Of a stretch of 37,411 nt of DNA, positions 1 through 7,903 are shown in pieces (within the stretch, counting starts at the first letter, position 1; every line of letters begins with the position of its first letter). The position numbers and the translations under genes are program-made. Source of the stretch: an uncultured Verrucomicrobiota bacterium (lineage in GTDB: Bacteria > Verrucomicrobiota > Verrucomicrobiia > Verrucomicrobiales > Akkermansiaceae). The notes under the pieces were generated by a model. The model saw nothing but the letters and a program-made list of their open reading frames with translations. It was not told where the DNA came from and made no database searches. The stretch is from the NCBI GenBank assembly GCA_937867415.1, contig CALMKO010000314.1, positions 1 to 37,411 of the forward strand, written 5' to 3'.

Positions 1-266
1 CGGGAACCGCCTCTTCATTCACTCGGGCGGTCATAGACACGCCCCTACAAGCCCTCGCAGGAGCAGGCAGAAACCACCTCTTCCACGCATGAGCAAGCTT
101 GTAGCGGCGTCTCTATGAGCGCCGGAGCGAAAGAAAAAGCGGGAACCACCTCTTCATTCACTTGGTCAGTCACAGACACGCCCCTACCATGCTGCGCATG
201 AGCAAGCGGAAACCACCTCTTCATTCACTTGGTCAGTCACAGGCACGTCCCTACCATGCCGCGCCT
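1..266. repeat. Array of about four imperfect 67-72 nt repeat units
   Basis: A unit beginning GCGGGAACCACCTCTTCATT recurs with starts near 0 (its first base is cut by the window edge), 67, 139 and 206. The units at 139 and 206 are nearly identical over about 60 nt. The second unit diverges after its first 15 or so bases. Bases 31-51 and 98-118 are inverted copies of each other with only 2 mismatches in 21, so the unit can form a hairpin. The array continues beyond the left edge. The stop codon of the BatA-like gene (251-253 on the minus strand) lies inside the last unit. It may be a REP-like or intergenic repeat family; no associated transposase is in the window. Confidence 0.7.
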
Positions 267-2044
267 GGGTTGGCTGTTAGCAACGTTGATTGCCGGGCGT
301 TGGTTTTCCACGAAACGAGTAAGGCGGCGATGAGCAGTAGGATCCAAAGCCGCCAGAGCGGGTCGGGCTTGCTGTGGCGCTGGAGGGTGGATTGAAGGGC
401 GATACCGGTGGATTCCGATTTTCCACACTTGGAGAAATCCGCCTCGCGGGTGTCGGCGAAGATGACGGCGGCCTCGAGCAGGCGGGTTTCATTCTGATGG
501 ATCGTGAGAAAGCCGGGATTCTCGGGTGCATGGCTGAGTGAGGCGGGCGAGGGAAGGGGCCTGCCTGTGAGGTCTTGCGGGGTGATTCGAAGCGGGATCG
601 CGGGATCTGAGGCGATACGGATGGTCTGGCCGGTTTCGAGGTTGGCGGAGCTAGGAGCGACTTTGGCCTCACGAATGCTCTCGGCGAAGCGGTGGAGCAG
701 GACGATGAAAGCTGGCTGGTTCGAGGCGTTGGAGAGGCGCAGGTCGAAGTTGAAGCAAAGTTGCTGGGTGCGGGGCGATGTCTCGGTGGCAGGGTTCTCG
801 CGGAGGAAAATGAGCGGGCGTTTGTCCTGCCAGAGCAGCACGCTGTCGGTCGGAGAACGGTCGAGCTGGAGGCTCTCGCGGATGAGGGGGGCTTGCCAAT
901 TCAGATGATCTAACAAAGGGTGGGGCTCGGCGAGGATTCCGCCTTTAAGATACGAGCCGCCTTGGGTGCCGTCCTCGACAAAGATGATCGAATTTCCGGG
1001 CGGTAGCCGGGGATCGAGCGGGTCGTAGGAGGCGATGGATAGATCAGCAGCGGTGGCGTCGGTGGTGGGAACGGTGGCGTCGAGGGCGCGGAGAAGCTTT
1101 TGAGTCAGGTCTTCGAAAGCAGGGGAGGTGGCGGAGAATAGGGCGAGCGACTTGGGCTTGGGGGGCACCATGGGCAGGACATCGTCGAGCGGGAAGCGAT
1201 CTGGCGAAAGCACGACCCGAACCGAGGAGGTGTCGCCAGGAAAGGCGGCTTGGAGTGTGACGAGGGCGCCGGCGGCGAGTTTCAAGAGGCGGGGTTCGGT
1301 GGTTCCGGTGGCGCTTTGCAAGGACCAGGTGCGCTCGACGGGAGTTTGTGCGTAGTTTCTCACCATGGCGTTCCAGAGCAGCGTGCCGTCTTCACGGGTG
1401 AAAGTGACTCCGGTAAAGCCGACGTTGTCGATGGGTTCTCCCACGGCGATAATGCGGGCGTCGAAGGGTAGCGAATCGGCCGGGGTGTCGGTGAGGTAGA
1501 GCACGCTGCCTTCGCGAGCGACCAGCGAGCGGGCGAGACGGAGGGCTTGGGTGGGATCCGTGAGACCGGCGTGAGGCTGCCATTTTTGAAGCGCCGCTTT
1601 GAGTTCATGGACGGAAGTGCCCGCGTAGAGGCGGGGGCGGTTGGGTGAGGATTCGAGCAAGGTCAGCTCGACCGAGGCGGCGGGACCTTGAAATCCAGGG
1701 AGTTCGGCAGCGAGTCTTGCGATGGCGGCTTCCTTGAACACGCTCATGGAGGCGGATGAGTCCGCCACGATTGCGATGCGTTGCACGCTGCCAGATTTCT
1801 GGATCCTTGGCTCGGCTAGAAACCAGGACAAAAGCAAGACTGCGAGCAATTGCATCCACAATGGAATGGATGGGATGATTCGTTCGAGAGTTCGGCCGCT
1901 GGCAGCGTCACGCTGGGTGCGCTCCAGCAGAAACAAGGTGGAGACGGGGATTGCGACGGCCTTGCGTTGGAGGAAATGAATGGCCAGCACGGCGGGGATG
2001 CCAAGCAGGGCAAGGAGTCCGAGGGGATTTGCGAGGGTGAACAC
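251..2044 (-). CDS. BatA/VWA-domain membrane protein
   Basis: This 597-residue protein starts with a hydrophobic segment (about 5-25) typical of the aerotolerance-regulator N-terminal (BatA) domain. A second membrane segment follows at about 60-80, then a von Willebrand A-like region beginning IVADSSASMS (about 90), which has the D-x-S-x-S start of a MIDAS metal site. The middle is a long periplasmic-type region. A final membrane helix sits near the C-terminus (WILLLIAALLVSW). Such proteins usually sit with MoxR ATPase and DUF58 genes in a stress or envelope operon. Those partners are not visible here and may lie left of the window. The start is GTG at 2044, chosen because the BatA N-terminus begins right there. 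The last codons and stop fall inside the repeat array. The biochemical role of the family is poorly defined. Confidence 0.8.
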   Translation of the reverse strand: MFTLANPLGLLALLGIPAVLAIHFLQRKAVAIPVSTLFLLERTQRDAASGRTLERIIPSIPLWMQLLAVLLLSWFLAEPRIQKSGSVQRIAIVADSSASMSVFKEAAIARLAAELPGFQGPAASVELTLLESSPNRPRLYAGTSVHELKAALQKWQPHAGLTDPTQALRLARSLVAREGSVLYLTDTPADSLPFDARIIAVGEPIDNVGFTGVTFTREDGTLLWNAMVRNYAQTPVERTWSLQSATGTTEPRLLKLAAGALVTLQAAFPGDTSSVRVVLSPDRFPLDDVLPMVPPKPKSLALFSATSPAFEDLTQKLLRALDATVPTTDATAADLSIASYDPLDPRLPPGNSIIFVEDGTQGGSYLKGGILAEPHPLLDHLNWQAPLIRESLQLDRSPTDSVLLWQDKRPLIFLRENPATETSPRTQQLCFNFDLRLSNASNQPAFIVLLHRFAESIREAKVAPSSANLETGQTIRIASDPAIPLRITPQDLTGRPLPSPASLSHAPENPGFLTIHQNETRLLEAAVIFADTREADFSKCGKSESTGIALQSTLQRHSKPDPLWRLWILLLIAALLVSWKTNARQSTLLTANPGAAW

Positions 2045-2182
2045 GGGGCCGGTGGATGGACGAGACGTTGGGAATGCCTCGGACAGACTGAGATAGGTAG
2101 ATCAAGCTTTCGAGGGGAAACTAGGGTCTTGGGACGATTTTTTGGTGCTCAAGTTCTTGCCATGACGCGACCACCTACCAAG

Positions 2183-2213
2183 AAAAAAGCGAGGCCGCTT
2201 GCGCAGCCTCGCT
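2183..2213 (-). terminator. Rho-independent terminator of the rpsF-ssb operon
   Basis: The inverted repeat GCGAGGC (2189-2195) / GCCTCGC (2206-2212) has a 10-nt loop. On the minus strand it is followed by six U residues (A-run 2183-2188 on the plus strand). It lies about 25 nt past the ssb stop codon and separates ssb from the BatA-like gene. Confidence 0.85.
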
Positions 2214-2238
2214 GGAAGGTCTGGTGGTCCAACGGAAC

Positions 2239-2718
2239 TTAGAAGGGGATCTCGTCGTCCTCTTGGAAGTCATCGATGGGCGCCGCTGAGGCTCCCTGGG
2301 GCGGGCCGGAGTGCTGGGCCGGGGCGCTTGAGGACTGGGGAGCTGAGTAATTGCCGCCACCGCCACTTGCGGGAGATCCCCCGGACCTGCTGCCGAGGAG
2401 TTGTAGCACCTCGCCTACGACCCGCATTTTGGTGCGTTTTTTGCCGGTTTCCTTGTCATCCCAGGAGTCCATTTGCAGGCGGCCTTCGATATAGGCTGGG
2501 CTGCCTTTGGTGAGATACTGCTGTGCGACCTCGGCCTGGCGTCCCCAGAGGGTGACGTCCACGAAGGTGACATCCTCCTGCTTTTGGCCTTGATCGTTGT
2601 TCCACACGCGTTTGATCGCGAGGCCGAGTTCAGAAACGGCGGTCCCTTTGGGGGTATGCCGCAGTTCGGGGTCCCGGGTGAGATTCCCGATGAGCATGAC
2701 TTTGTTGAGATTGGCCAT
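2239..2718 (-). CDS. ssb: Single-stranded DNA-binding protein
   Basis: The protein has 159 residues counted from MANLNKVMLIGNL, the canonical SSB start; the open frame extends further upstream but that part is not SSB-like. An OB-fold covers about residues 1-108 with conserved blocks (NLTRDPE, FVDVTLWGRQAE, AYIEGRL). A low-complexity Gly/Ser/Ala/Pro linker follows, and the acidic C-terminal tip DDEIPF docks partner proteins. SSB coats single-stranded DNA during replication, recombination and repair. It lies 47 nt downstream of rpsF, as in the widespread rpsF-ssb arrangement. rpsR and rplI, which often follow, are absent here; the terminator comes directly after ssb. Confidence 0.96.
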   Translation of the reverse strand: MANLNKVMLIGNLTRDPELRHTPKGTAVSELGLAIKRVWNNDQGQKQEDVTFVDVTLWGRQAEVAQQYLTKGSPAYIEGRLQMDSWDDKETGKKRTKMRVVGEVLQLLGSRSGGSPASGGGGNYSAPQSSSAPAQHSGPPQGASAAPIDDFQEDDEIPF

Positions 2719-2765
2719 AACAGGGAGAGACTGTTGAGATTTGCCCGCGTTTACGAGCAGAAAAA

Positions 2766-3053
2766 TCAAGCGACCCGGACGAAGTGCTGAAGGTGCACGT
2801 GGTCGTTGAGACGCAGGCGGCTTTGAATCTTGGTGATGACGTCCGGGGAGCCTTGGAAGGTGTAGTTCACGTAATGTCCGGACTCGAGGTGACGGGCATT
2901 GTAAGCGAACTGGCGGCGGCCGAGTTGGGCGATTTTGTCGAGCTTGGCGCCCTCTGCTTCGAATTCCTTGGAAACGGAAGCGACAAGGTCATCGACGGTG
3001 CCGTCAAGCGATTTGGTATTAAGGACGATCAGGCCTTGGTATTTGCGACTCAT
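2766..3053 (-). CDS. rpsF: 30S ribosomal protein bS6
   Basis: The protein has 95 residues starting MSRKYQGLIVLNTK, matching the usual bS6 start and length (about 95-130). Family features include the GLIVLNTK first strand, GRRQFAYNARHLESGHYVNY, and a closing strand ending HFVRVA. It is a small-subunit platform protein that pairs with bS18. The open frame extends upstream, but that part overlaps pth in another frame and does not look like S6. With this start it still overlaps the end of pth by 35 nt. The short, overlapping arrangement implies co-transcription with pth and ssb. Confidence 0.94.
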   Translation of the reverse strand: MSRKYQGLIVLNTKSLDGTVDDLVASVSKEFEAEGAKLDKIAQLGRRQFAYNARHLESGHYVNYTFQGSPDVITKIQSRLRLNDHVHLQHFVRVA

Positions 3054-3636
3054 CTGTTGTGTGGAGTGGATTGTTACGAGTGTGAAAGCGATGCGCCGCG
3101 GTGGCGATGCCTTGGGAGCGCGCAAGCTGCACGGCATCGAGAGCGGTGGCAAGCATGTTTTCGAGAATGGGGCGCTCGTCGGGTGAAAATTTTCCAAGCA
3201 CATGGCCTACCATCTCACCGGGTTGGCTGTTGCCGATGCCGAGCTTGAGGCGTGGAAAGGCGTCGGTTCCGAGATGTTGGATGATGGATTTGATGCCGTT
3301 GTGGCCGCCTGCGGAGCCCTTTTCACGGAAGCGGAGGGTGCCCAGGGGGAGGGCGACGTCGTCATAGATGACCAGCATTTGCTCGGGCGTCCATTTGTGA
3401 AACGAGAGGATCTGCTGGATCGCGCGACCGCTCAAGTTCATGAATGTCTGGGGCTTAAGCAAAAGGGTGCCCAAGTCGGGGAGCTTCGCAAGGTGACTCT
3501 GCCACTTGGGCGAGGACTGGAAGGCGGTTCCTGTGGTGGCCGCCAGCCGATCCAACACCATGAACCCGACGTTGTGGCGGGTCTCTTCATATTGCCGCCC
3601 GGGGTTGCCAAGGCCGACGATGAGGGAAAAAGGCAT
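3019..3636 (-). CDS. pth: Peptidyl-tRNA hydrolase
   Basis: The protein has 205 residues from MPFSLIVGLGNPG and recycles peptidyl-tRNAs released from stalled ribosomes. Expected catalytic and binding residues are present: Asn11 (GLGNPG), His21 (ETRHNVGF), Asp92 (VIYDDVALP) and Asn113 (GGHNGIKS), together with the LLLKPQTFMNLSG block. Length is close to the bacterial norm (about 190-200). I chose the internal ATG because the family starts a few residues before the GLGNPG loop; the upstream extension is not Pth-like. It overlaps rpsF by 35 nt. In many bacteria rplY lies directly upstream of pth; here a nuclease gene separates them. Confidence 0.95.
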   Translation of the reverse strand: MPFSLIVGLGNPGRQYEETRHNVGFMVLDRLAATTGTAFQSSPKWQSHLAKLPDLGTLLLKPQTFMNLSGRAIQQILSFHKWTPEQMLVIYDDVALPLGTLRFREKGSAGGHNGIKSIIQHLGTDAFPRLKLGIGNSQPGEMVGHVLGKFSPDERPILENMLATALDAVQLARSQGIATAAHRFHTRNNPLHTTDESQIPRPDRP

Positions 3637-3951
3637 GGAAGGAGGATCGTGGATAGCGGATGGAAAATGGTGGGTGGAAGACTCCGAATCTTCGGCTGAC
3701 AATCGATGTTCTACAACCTCGAATCCCAAAAAAGCGGCACGGTCCCGTGAGCGGTGCGGGTGAGAAGGGCAGGATTCAAGAACGCGGTGTGAATGGTTGC
3801 TGCGCGTGTGGCGCTGCGTTACTAGACGACCAACGGGGTGTCTTTAAGGGTGGCGAGTCATCGAAAAATCGAACACAGTCTTCAGTGATGCATGTTCTCC
3901 GCAAGCCGTCTTCTAGGCTTGGCCTTGGCCCTTGATCGATGCCATGTGTCT
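3637..3951. other. Intergenic region between pth and the Rpn-like gene
   Basis: This 315-nt stretch has no convincing coding sequence on either strand. It must carry the promoter for pth-rpsF-ssb if the Rpn-like gene ends its own transcript. Near 3730-3755 a small inverted repeat (CACGG/CCGTG) is followed on the minus strand by six U residues, but the stem is too short to call a terminator. Nothing else stands out. Confidence 0.5.
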
Positions 3952-4932
3952 TCAGCGGCGCTTGAACCGGGCCTCGTATTCTTCGTGGAGTGTGAGGTAA
4001 CGGGCCTGAAGTTGCGTCAGGGAGAGTATTTCCAAATCCCCGCGGAAGCTTTGGTTTTTCTCGAGAAATTCTTCCAGAGTTTGGATTTTTCCGATCCAGA
4101 GCCCCTCCTCGCGGCCTTGGGAGATTCCTTGGGAGATTCCTTCGATTCGGCCTTCAGCTTTAAGTTTTTCTGCGACGGACATGGCTCGTTTCTCAAGTTC
4201 AGGATTCGCTTCCAAACTACGGTAAATTTGGCGGGCGTCAAGCTCACTGTCGGTATGGAGCGCGTAGAGTATAAGGCGTCCGAGCAGGCTCTCTGGCACT
4301 TGTTCGACAAAAATCTCCGCCAGCCAGTGGAAGTATTCGAGCAACTGGCGCTCGCGAGCGAGTTTCATGAGATGCAGCACCAGGCGGAGCTGGGTATCAC
4401 TTTCCTCCGCAGCCGGATCGCAGCAACTGAGGTCAAGAAGAGCATGGCGAAACTTCGGAAGGAAAGGCAACAGATCCGCGACGACCTCATCCGGCAGCTC
4501 GAACAGATCTTCGAAGGCGGTGGAAACATTCCAATGATCCGGCCCCTGATGGAGAACGAACGGCAGGACCGGCGGCAGCGGTAGGCCGTGTATCTTGTGC
4601 TGTTGGGTGAGGATCTCCCCGACGTAAATGAGCAAGCGCAGCGGCATGGTCGGATCGACCGTGCTTTGGTGCTCGAAAAGCAGGTATAGCAGCAATTCCC
4701 TGCCATCCAGGCCGACTGAGAATAGCAAATCCGAATGGACTTGCTGTAGGCTGGATTTTACGAATGAGGTAGGGATGACTGCGAGTGAACTCCATTCGAT
4801 GCGGTTGGCGATGGCAGGCGGGAGGTGGCTCTTAAAGAAGGCGACGGCGTGCTCCGGCTCTGAGAAGACCGACTTGAAGAACGCATCGTTGGGATGGGCA
4901 GCAAGGTCGGCATCGGGTGGAAATTCCTCCAT
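3952..4932 (-). CDS. Rpn/YhgA-like PD-(D/E)XK nuclease (transposase_31 family)
   Basis: This 326-residue protein begins (after MEEFPPDADLAAHP) with NDAFFKSVFSEPEHAVAFF, the hallmark N-terminus of the Rpn/YhgA family once annotated as putative transposases. The PD-(D/E)XK core is visible as SDLLFSVGL followed by LLYLLFEHQS (Asp then E-x-Q). The C-terminal part contains short repeats (GISQGISQGREEGL) and a charged helical tail, also typical. E. coli Rpn proteins are DNA endonucleases that promote RecA-independent recombination, and some have anti-phage activity; which applies here is unknown. The gene sits between rplY and pth, genes that usually adjoin, so it looks inserted. It is bounded upstream by the rplY terminator. 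The start was chosen at the ATG just before the conserved motif; the frame is open further upstream. Confidence 0.8.
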   Translation of the reverse strand: MEEFPPDADLAAHPNDAFFKSVFSEPEHAVAFFKSHLPPAIANRIEWSSLAVIPTSFVKSSLQQVHSDLLFSVGLDGRELLLYLLFEHQSTVDPTMPLRLLIYVGEILTQQHKIHGLPLPPVLPFVLHQGPDHWNVSTAFEDLFELPDEVVADLLPFLPKFRHALLDLSCCDPAAEESDTQLRLVLHLMKLARERQLLEYFHWLAEIFVEQVPESLLGRLILYALHTDSELDARQIYRSLEANPELEKRAMSVAEKLKAEGRIEGISQGISQGREEGLWIGKIQTLEEFLEKNQSFRGDLEILSLTQLQARYLTLHEEYEARFKRR

Positions 4933-5074
4933 GGCTTTTTCTAGCGGATACTTCTCGGGCTGGCAAGCGGTAGGGATGCCGTTGCCGGGCTGCGCATCAA
5001 AGAAGGGTAATGAAAAAAGCTGGCGGTTCGCAAGACGCCGAACCCTCAAAGGAGTGTGAGCTCAGATTTTGCAT

Positions 5075-5114
5075 AAAAAAACGCCCGGTCGCTTCTGCTT
5101 ACCGGGCGTTTTTT
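5075..5114 (-). terminator. Rho-independent terminator of rplY, potentially bidirectional
   Basis: A perfect inverted repeat AACGCCCGGT (5080-5089) / ACCGGGCGTT (5101-5110) has an 11-nt loop. An A-run precedes it on the plus strand and a T-run follows, so it can terminate in either direction. It lies about 22 nt after the rplY stop codon on the minus strand and insulates the Rpn-like gene from rplY transcription. Confidence 0.9.
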
Positions 5115-5136
5115 GGAAACAATGGATCTTTGGGAA

Positions 5137-5745
5137 TTACTTCTTGGCTGGTGCCGGAGTCGCTGCCGCAGCTTCTGAAACGGAAGCGGCTGGCTTGCCT
5201 ACGTGTGCCACAACGACCTCGGCGGCGTGGGTCGGGCGAACTCCCGCTGGATAGGTGATGTCACCGATGTGGAGGGAGGCTCCGACTTCCAAGTGGCTGA
5301 TATCGACTTCAATGGTCTCGGGGAGATCATTGGGAAGGCAGGTGATTTCGATGGCGTGCACGTATTGCTCGATGAGACCGCCGGCCTTGACTCCGACGCA
5401 TTCACCATTGAGGTGGGTCGGGATGTGGGCGGTGATGGCGGTGTTTTCGTCAATGGAACGGAAATCCGCATGGAGCGTGATGCCGGAGAGTGAGTCGTGC
5501 TGAATGGACTGGAGGAAGGCAAGACGGGTGCCGTGGCCTTCGATTTCCAGGTTCACGAGGATGTTTTCCGAGCTGCTGTGAGCAAGGAGATCGGCGAAAG
5601 TCTTGGCATCGACCTTGAGGTTGATGTTTTCAGTTCCCTTGCCGTAGATCACGGAGGGAACCCAGCCTTCGCGGCGCATTTGTTTGAGGCGTCCGGTTCC
5701 GCTGCGTGCGCGTGGGGCTGCTTTGAGTGATGTTTTCTTGGCCAT
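5137..5745 (-). CDS. rplY: 50S ribosomal protein bL25 (Ctc/TL5 form)
   Basis: This 202-residue protein has an N-terminal 5S rRNA-binding L25 domain (about 1-95: GTGRLKQMRREGWVPSVIYG and related blocks). A second beta-rich TL5/CTC domain follows (about 100-185), with the characteristic CLPNDLPETIEVDISHLEVG. The Ala/Pro/Lys-rich tail is common in the family. Length matches the long Ctc form (about 185-220) rather than the short E. coli L25 (94). It binds 5S rRNA on the large subunit. A strong terminator follows and a good promoter precedes, so it appears to be monocistronic, unlike the usual rplY-pth operon. Confidence 0.95.
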   Translation of the reverse strand: MAKKTSLKAAPRARSGTGRLKQMRREGWVPSVIYGKGTENINLKVDAKTFADLLAHSSSENILVNLEIEGHGTRLAFLQSIQHDSLSGITLHADFRSIDENTAITAHIPTHLNGECVGVKAGGLIEQYVHAIEITCLPNDLPETIEVDISHLEVGASLHIGDITYPAGVRPTHAAEVVVAHVGKPAASVSEAAAATPAPAKK

Positions 5746-5807
5746 AATGGTTTGTTCTTTGGTATTTATGGGCCGCCGGGGATTGAAGCACCCAGGTCGG
5801 GAGGCGG

Positions 5808-5836
5808 GGTGTAGCGGGCTGGCGTGGGCTTGTCAA
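5808..5836 (-). promoter_or_regulatory. Putative sigma-70 promoter of rplY
   Basis: On the minus strand there is a perfect -35 TTGACA (5831-5836), a 17-nt spacer and a -10-like TACACC (5808-5813). This would give a leader of about 55 nt before the rplY ATG. It was read by eye; the -10 is weak, as is common in GC-rich genomes. Confidence 0.5.
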
Positions 5837-6002
5837 AAATTTGTTTCGAAATTGTCCAGCCTCGTTCGTTGGCTCGCACGATGAGGCGGAAGCAGTTTAC
5901 ACTCATCTTTGAGGGAGGGTTCGGGCAGGGGGGGAAATCGGGAGCTAAAAAAATCCATTTTCTACACTGGCAAGGCGGCAGGCTTCGTGCTGTTTTCCGG
6001 CT

Positions 6003-7799
6003 GTGGCTGCCGTTACCAATATTTCCTGTTATCGCTTCGCTGAACTCAAGGGGCTCAAGGAGTTGCGAGAGGGCCTGGTCGCCGATTGCAAGAGTTGGGG
6101 GCTGAAGGGGACCATCCTGCTAAGCACCGAAGGTATTAATTTGTTCGTAGCGGGTGCCGCGGAGTCGATCGATCTCCTGATCAACCGGCTCCGGAGCATT
6201 CCGGGATTGGAGGGTTTGGTGCCGAAGGTGAGCATCAGTGAACAGCAGCCGTTCAACCGGATGCTGGTGCGTCTGAAAAAGGAGATCATCTCGTTCGGCA
6301 TGGAAAGCATCCGCCCGGCGGATTATACCTCGCCCAAGATCGCTGCCACGGAGTTGAAGCGCTGGCTTGATGAGGGGCGTCCGGTTACTCTGTTAGATAC
6401 GCGCAATGATTACGAGGTGAAACTCGGCACCTTCAAGGGGGCGTTGGTGCCGGACATCCGCACGTTCCGGGAGTTTCCTGAGGCGGTTCGGAAATTGCCC
6501 CCGGAGCTCAAAGACCAGCCGGTGGTGATGTTTTGCACGGGCGGCATCCGTTGTGAAAAGGCAGGTCCGTTCATGGAGCAGGAGGGATTCAATAACATCT
6601 ATCAGCTCGACGGTGGGATTCTCAAATACTTCGAGGAATGCGGTGGGGAGCACTATGATGGGGAATGTTTTGTTTTCGATCAACGCGTCGGGGTGGACCC
6701 GGGTCTGCGGGAGTCTGACTTCGCCGTTTGTTTCGCATGCCAGGCACCTTTGGATGCGGTGGATCAGGCGGACCCACGTCATGTGGAAGGGGTGAGTTGC
6801 CCGCATTGTTATGTCAGCGCGCCTGAGCGGATGGCACAGCGGATTGCCAAACTGCACGACGGTATTCATGAGGCGGTGAATCCCTTGCCTGGATCGGTTC
6901 CATGTGAAAACCGCAGACCCGTGAATATCCCGGCCGCTCTGGATCGGAAGACTTTGTTAGAGTCCTTGACCGAGCTTTTCCCGCAGGTAAGCCGTGAGGA
7001 GTGGGAGCGGCGTTGTGATGCCGGGCGTTTTGAAAGCTACGGTGGAGCCGTGCGCGGGAAGGATCATGTGGTGAGGGGGGGGGAGCGAGTGGTCCAGGTA
7101 TTTCCGCCGGATGTCGAGCCTGCGGTGGCGGTGGATATCAAGGTCTTGTATGAGGATGAGGCGCTGTTGCTCATTCACAAACCCGCGCCGCTGCCGATGC
7201 ATGCGAGCGGCCGGTTCCACCGCAATACGCTGCAGTATATTTTGAATCAGGTCTATGCGCCGAAGTATCCACGGCCGGTGCATCGGCTCGATGCCAACAC
7301 AAGCGGATTGGTGCTTTTCGCACGGACGCGGCATTATTGCCGTTTGATGCAGCAGCAGTTTCTCAATGGGTCGGTGGAAAAAATCTATCTGGTGAGGGTG
7401 CAGGGACACCCGATGGAGGATGTTTTTTTCTCAGACGCTCCCATCTCGGCCGGGCCGGATATCATGGGCACACGACGGATTGATGAAGTGGCGGGGCTAG
7501 CCTCGCGGACGGACTTCAAGGTGCTGCAACGATGCGAGGATGGCAGCACCCTCCTACAAGCCGCTCTCGGGACGGGCAGGACCAACCAAATCCGCGTTCA
7601 CCTTTGGCAACTCGGCCTGCCGGTCGTTGGGGATGCCGCCTATCTTCCAGATCAGCAGCTCGGCGATACCCAAACGCTCGACCTAGCTGCCCCACCACTC
7701 CAACTGCACGCTTGGAAACTCTCCATCCAGCACCCGGTAAGCGGTGGGCGGATGGACTTTGAAGCGGCTCCTCCTGCTTGGTCCGGTTTGGATTCCTGA
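6003..7799 (+). CDS. Fused tRNA U34 hydroxylase (TrhO/rhodanese) and RluA-family pseudouridine synthase
   Basis: This 598-residue protein has two RNA-modification modules. Residues about 1-290 match TrhO (YceA): an N-terminal acylphosphatase-like domain (LKGTILLSTEGINLFVAG), a rhodanese domain with active-site Cys178 in VVMFCTGGIRCEKAG, and a cysteine pair arrangement (C243/C246, C266/C269) like a zinc ribbon. TrhO makes 5-hydroxyuridine at tRNA position 34. Residues about 310-598 match RluA-type synthases: an S4-like start (about 310-370), then PVHRLDANTSGLVLFAR with catalytic Asp430, and later GRTNQIRVHLWQLG. There is no stop or frameshift between modules. The start is GTG at 6003; the conserved region begins within a few residues, so any shift would be small. 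A joint tRNA substrate is an inference. Confidence 0.9.
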   Translation: MAAVTNISCYRFAELKGLKELREGLVADCKSWGLKGTILLSTEGINLFVAGAAESIDLLINRLRSIPGLEGLVPKVSISEQQPFNRMLVRLKKEIISFGMESIRPADYTSPKIAATELKRWLDEGRPVTLLDTRNDYEVKLGTFKGALVPDIRTFREFPEAVRKLPPELKDQPVVMFCTGGIRCEKAGPFMEQEGFNNIYQLDGGILKYFEECGGEHYDGECFVFDQRVGVDPGLRESDFAVCFACQAPLDAVDQADPRHVEGVSCPHCYVSAPERMAQRIAKLHDGIHEAVNPLPGSVPCENRRPVNIPAALDRKTLLESLTELFPQVSREEWERRCDAGRFESYGGAVRGKDHVVRGGERVVQVFPPDVEPAVAVDIKVLYEDEALLLIHKPAPLPMHASGRFHRNTLQYILNQVYAPKYPRPVHRLDANTSGLVLFARTRHYCRLMQQQFLNGSVEKIYLVRVQGHPMEDVFFSDAPISAGPDIMGTRRIDEVAGLASRTDFKVLQRCEDGSTLLQAALGTGRTNQIRVHLWQLGLPVVGDAAYLPDQQLGDTQTLDLAAPPLQLHAWKLSIQHPVSGGRMDFEAAPPAWSGLDS

Positions 7800-7861
7800 A
7801 TCCGCCATGGCGGAGATCCGCAGAAATCATCCGATTCAAGGGTCATGCGAAATAGGCAGTC

Positions 7862-7889
7862 TTGACCTGAGCGGGTTTTTCCCTAGTTT
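7862..7889 (+). promoter_or_regulatory. Possible promoter of the aldehyde dehydrogenase-like gene
   Basis: TTGACC (7862-7867) and TAGTTT (7884-7889) are separated by 16 nt and lie just upstream of the ATG at 7904. This is a plausible but weak sigma-70 match read by eye. Confidence 0.35.
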
Positions 7890-7903
7890 TCAGGGGATTT
7901 CCC

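Noticed and set aside
3730-3757. Possible terminator downstream of the Rpn-like gene
   Set aside because: CACGG/CCGTG leaves too small a loop and the outer positions do not pair, despite the following U-run.
3952-4932. Rpn-like gene as a transposase of an insertion sequence
   Set aside because: No terminal inverted repeats or target duplications were seen at its edges, and the family is now known as nucleases despite its old transposase name.
7801-7814. Perfect palindrome TCCGCCATGGCGGA directly after the TrhO-RluA stop
   Set aside because: The stem is only 5 bp with a 4-nt loop and there is no T-run, so it is not a convincing terminator; a 14-nt palindrome alone is weak evidence for an operator.
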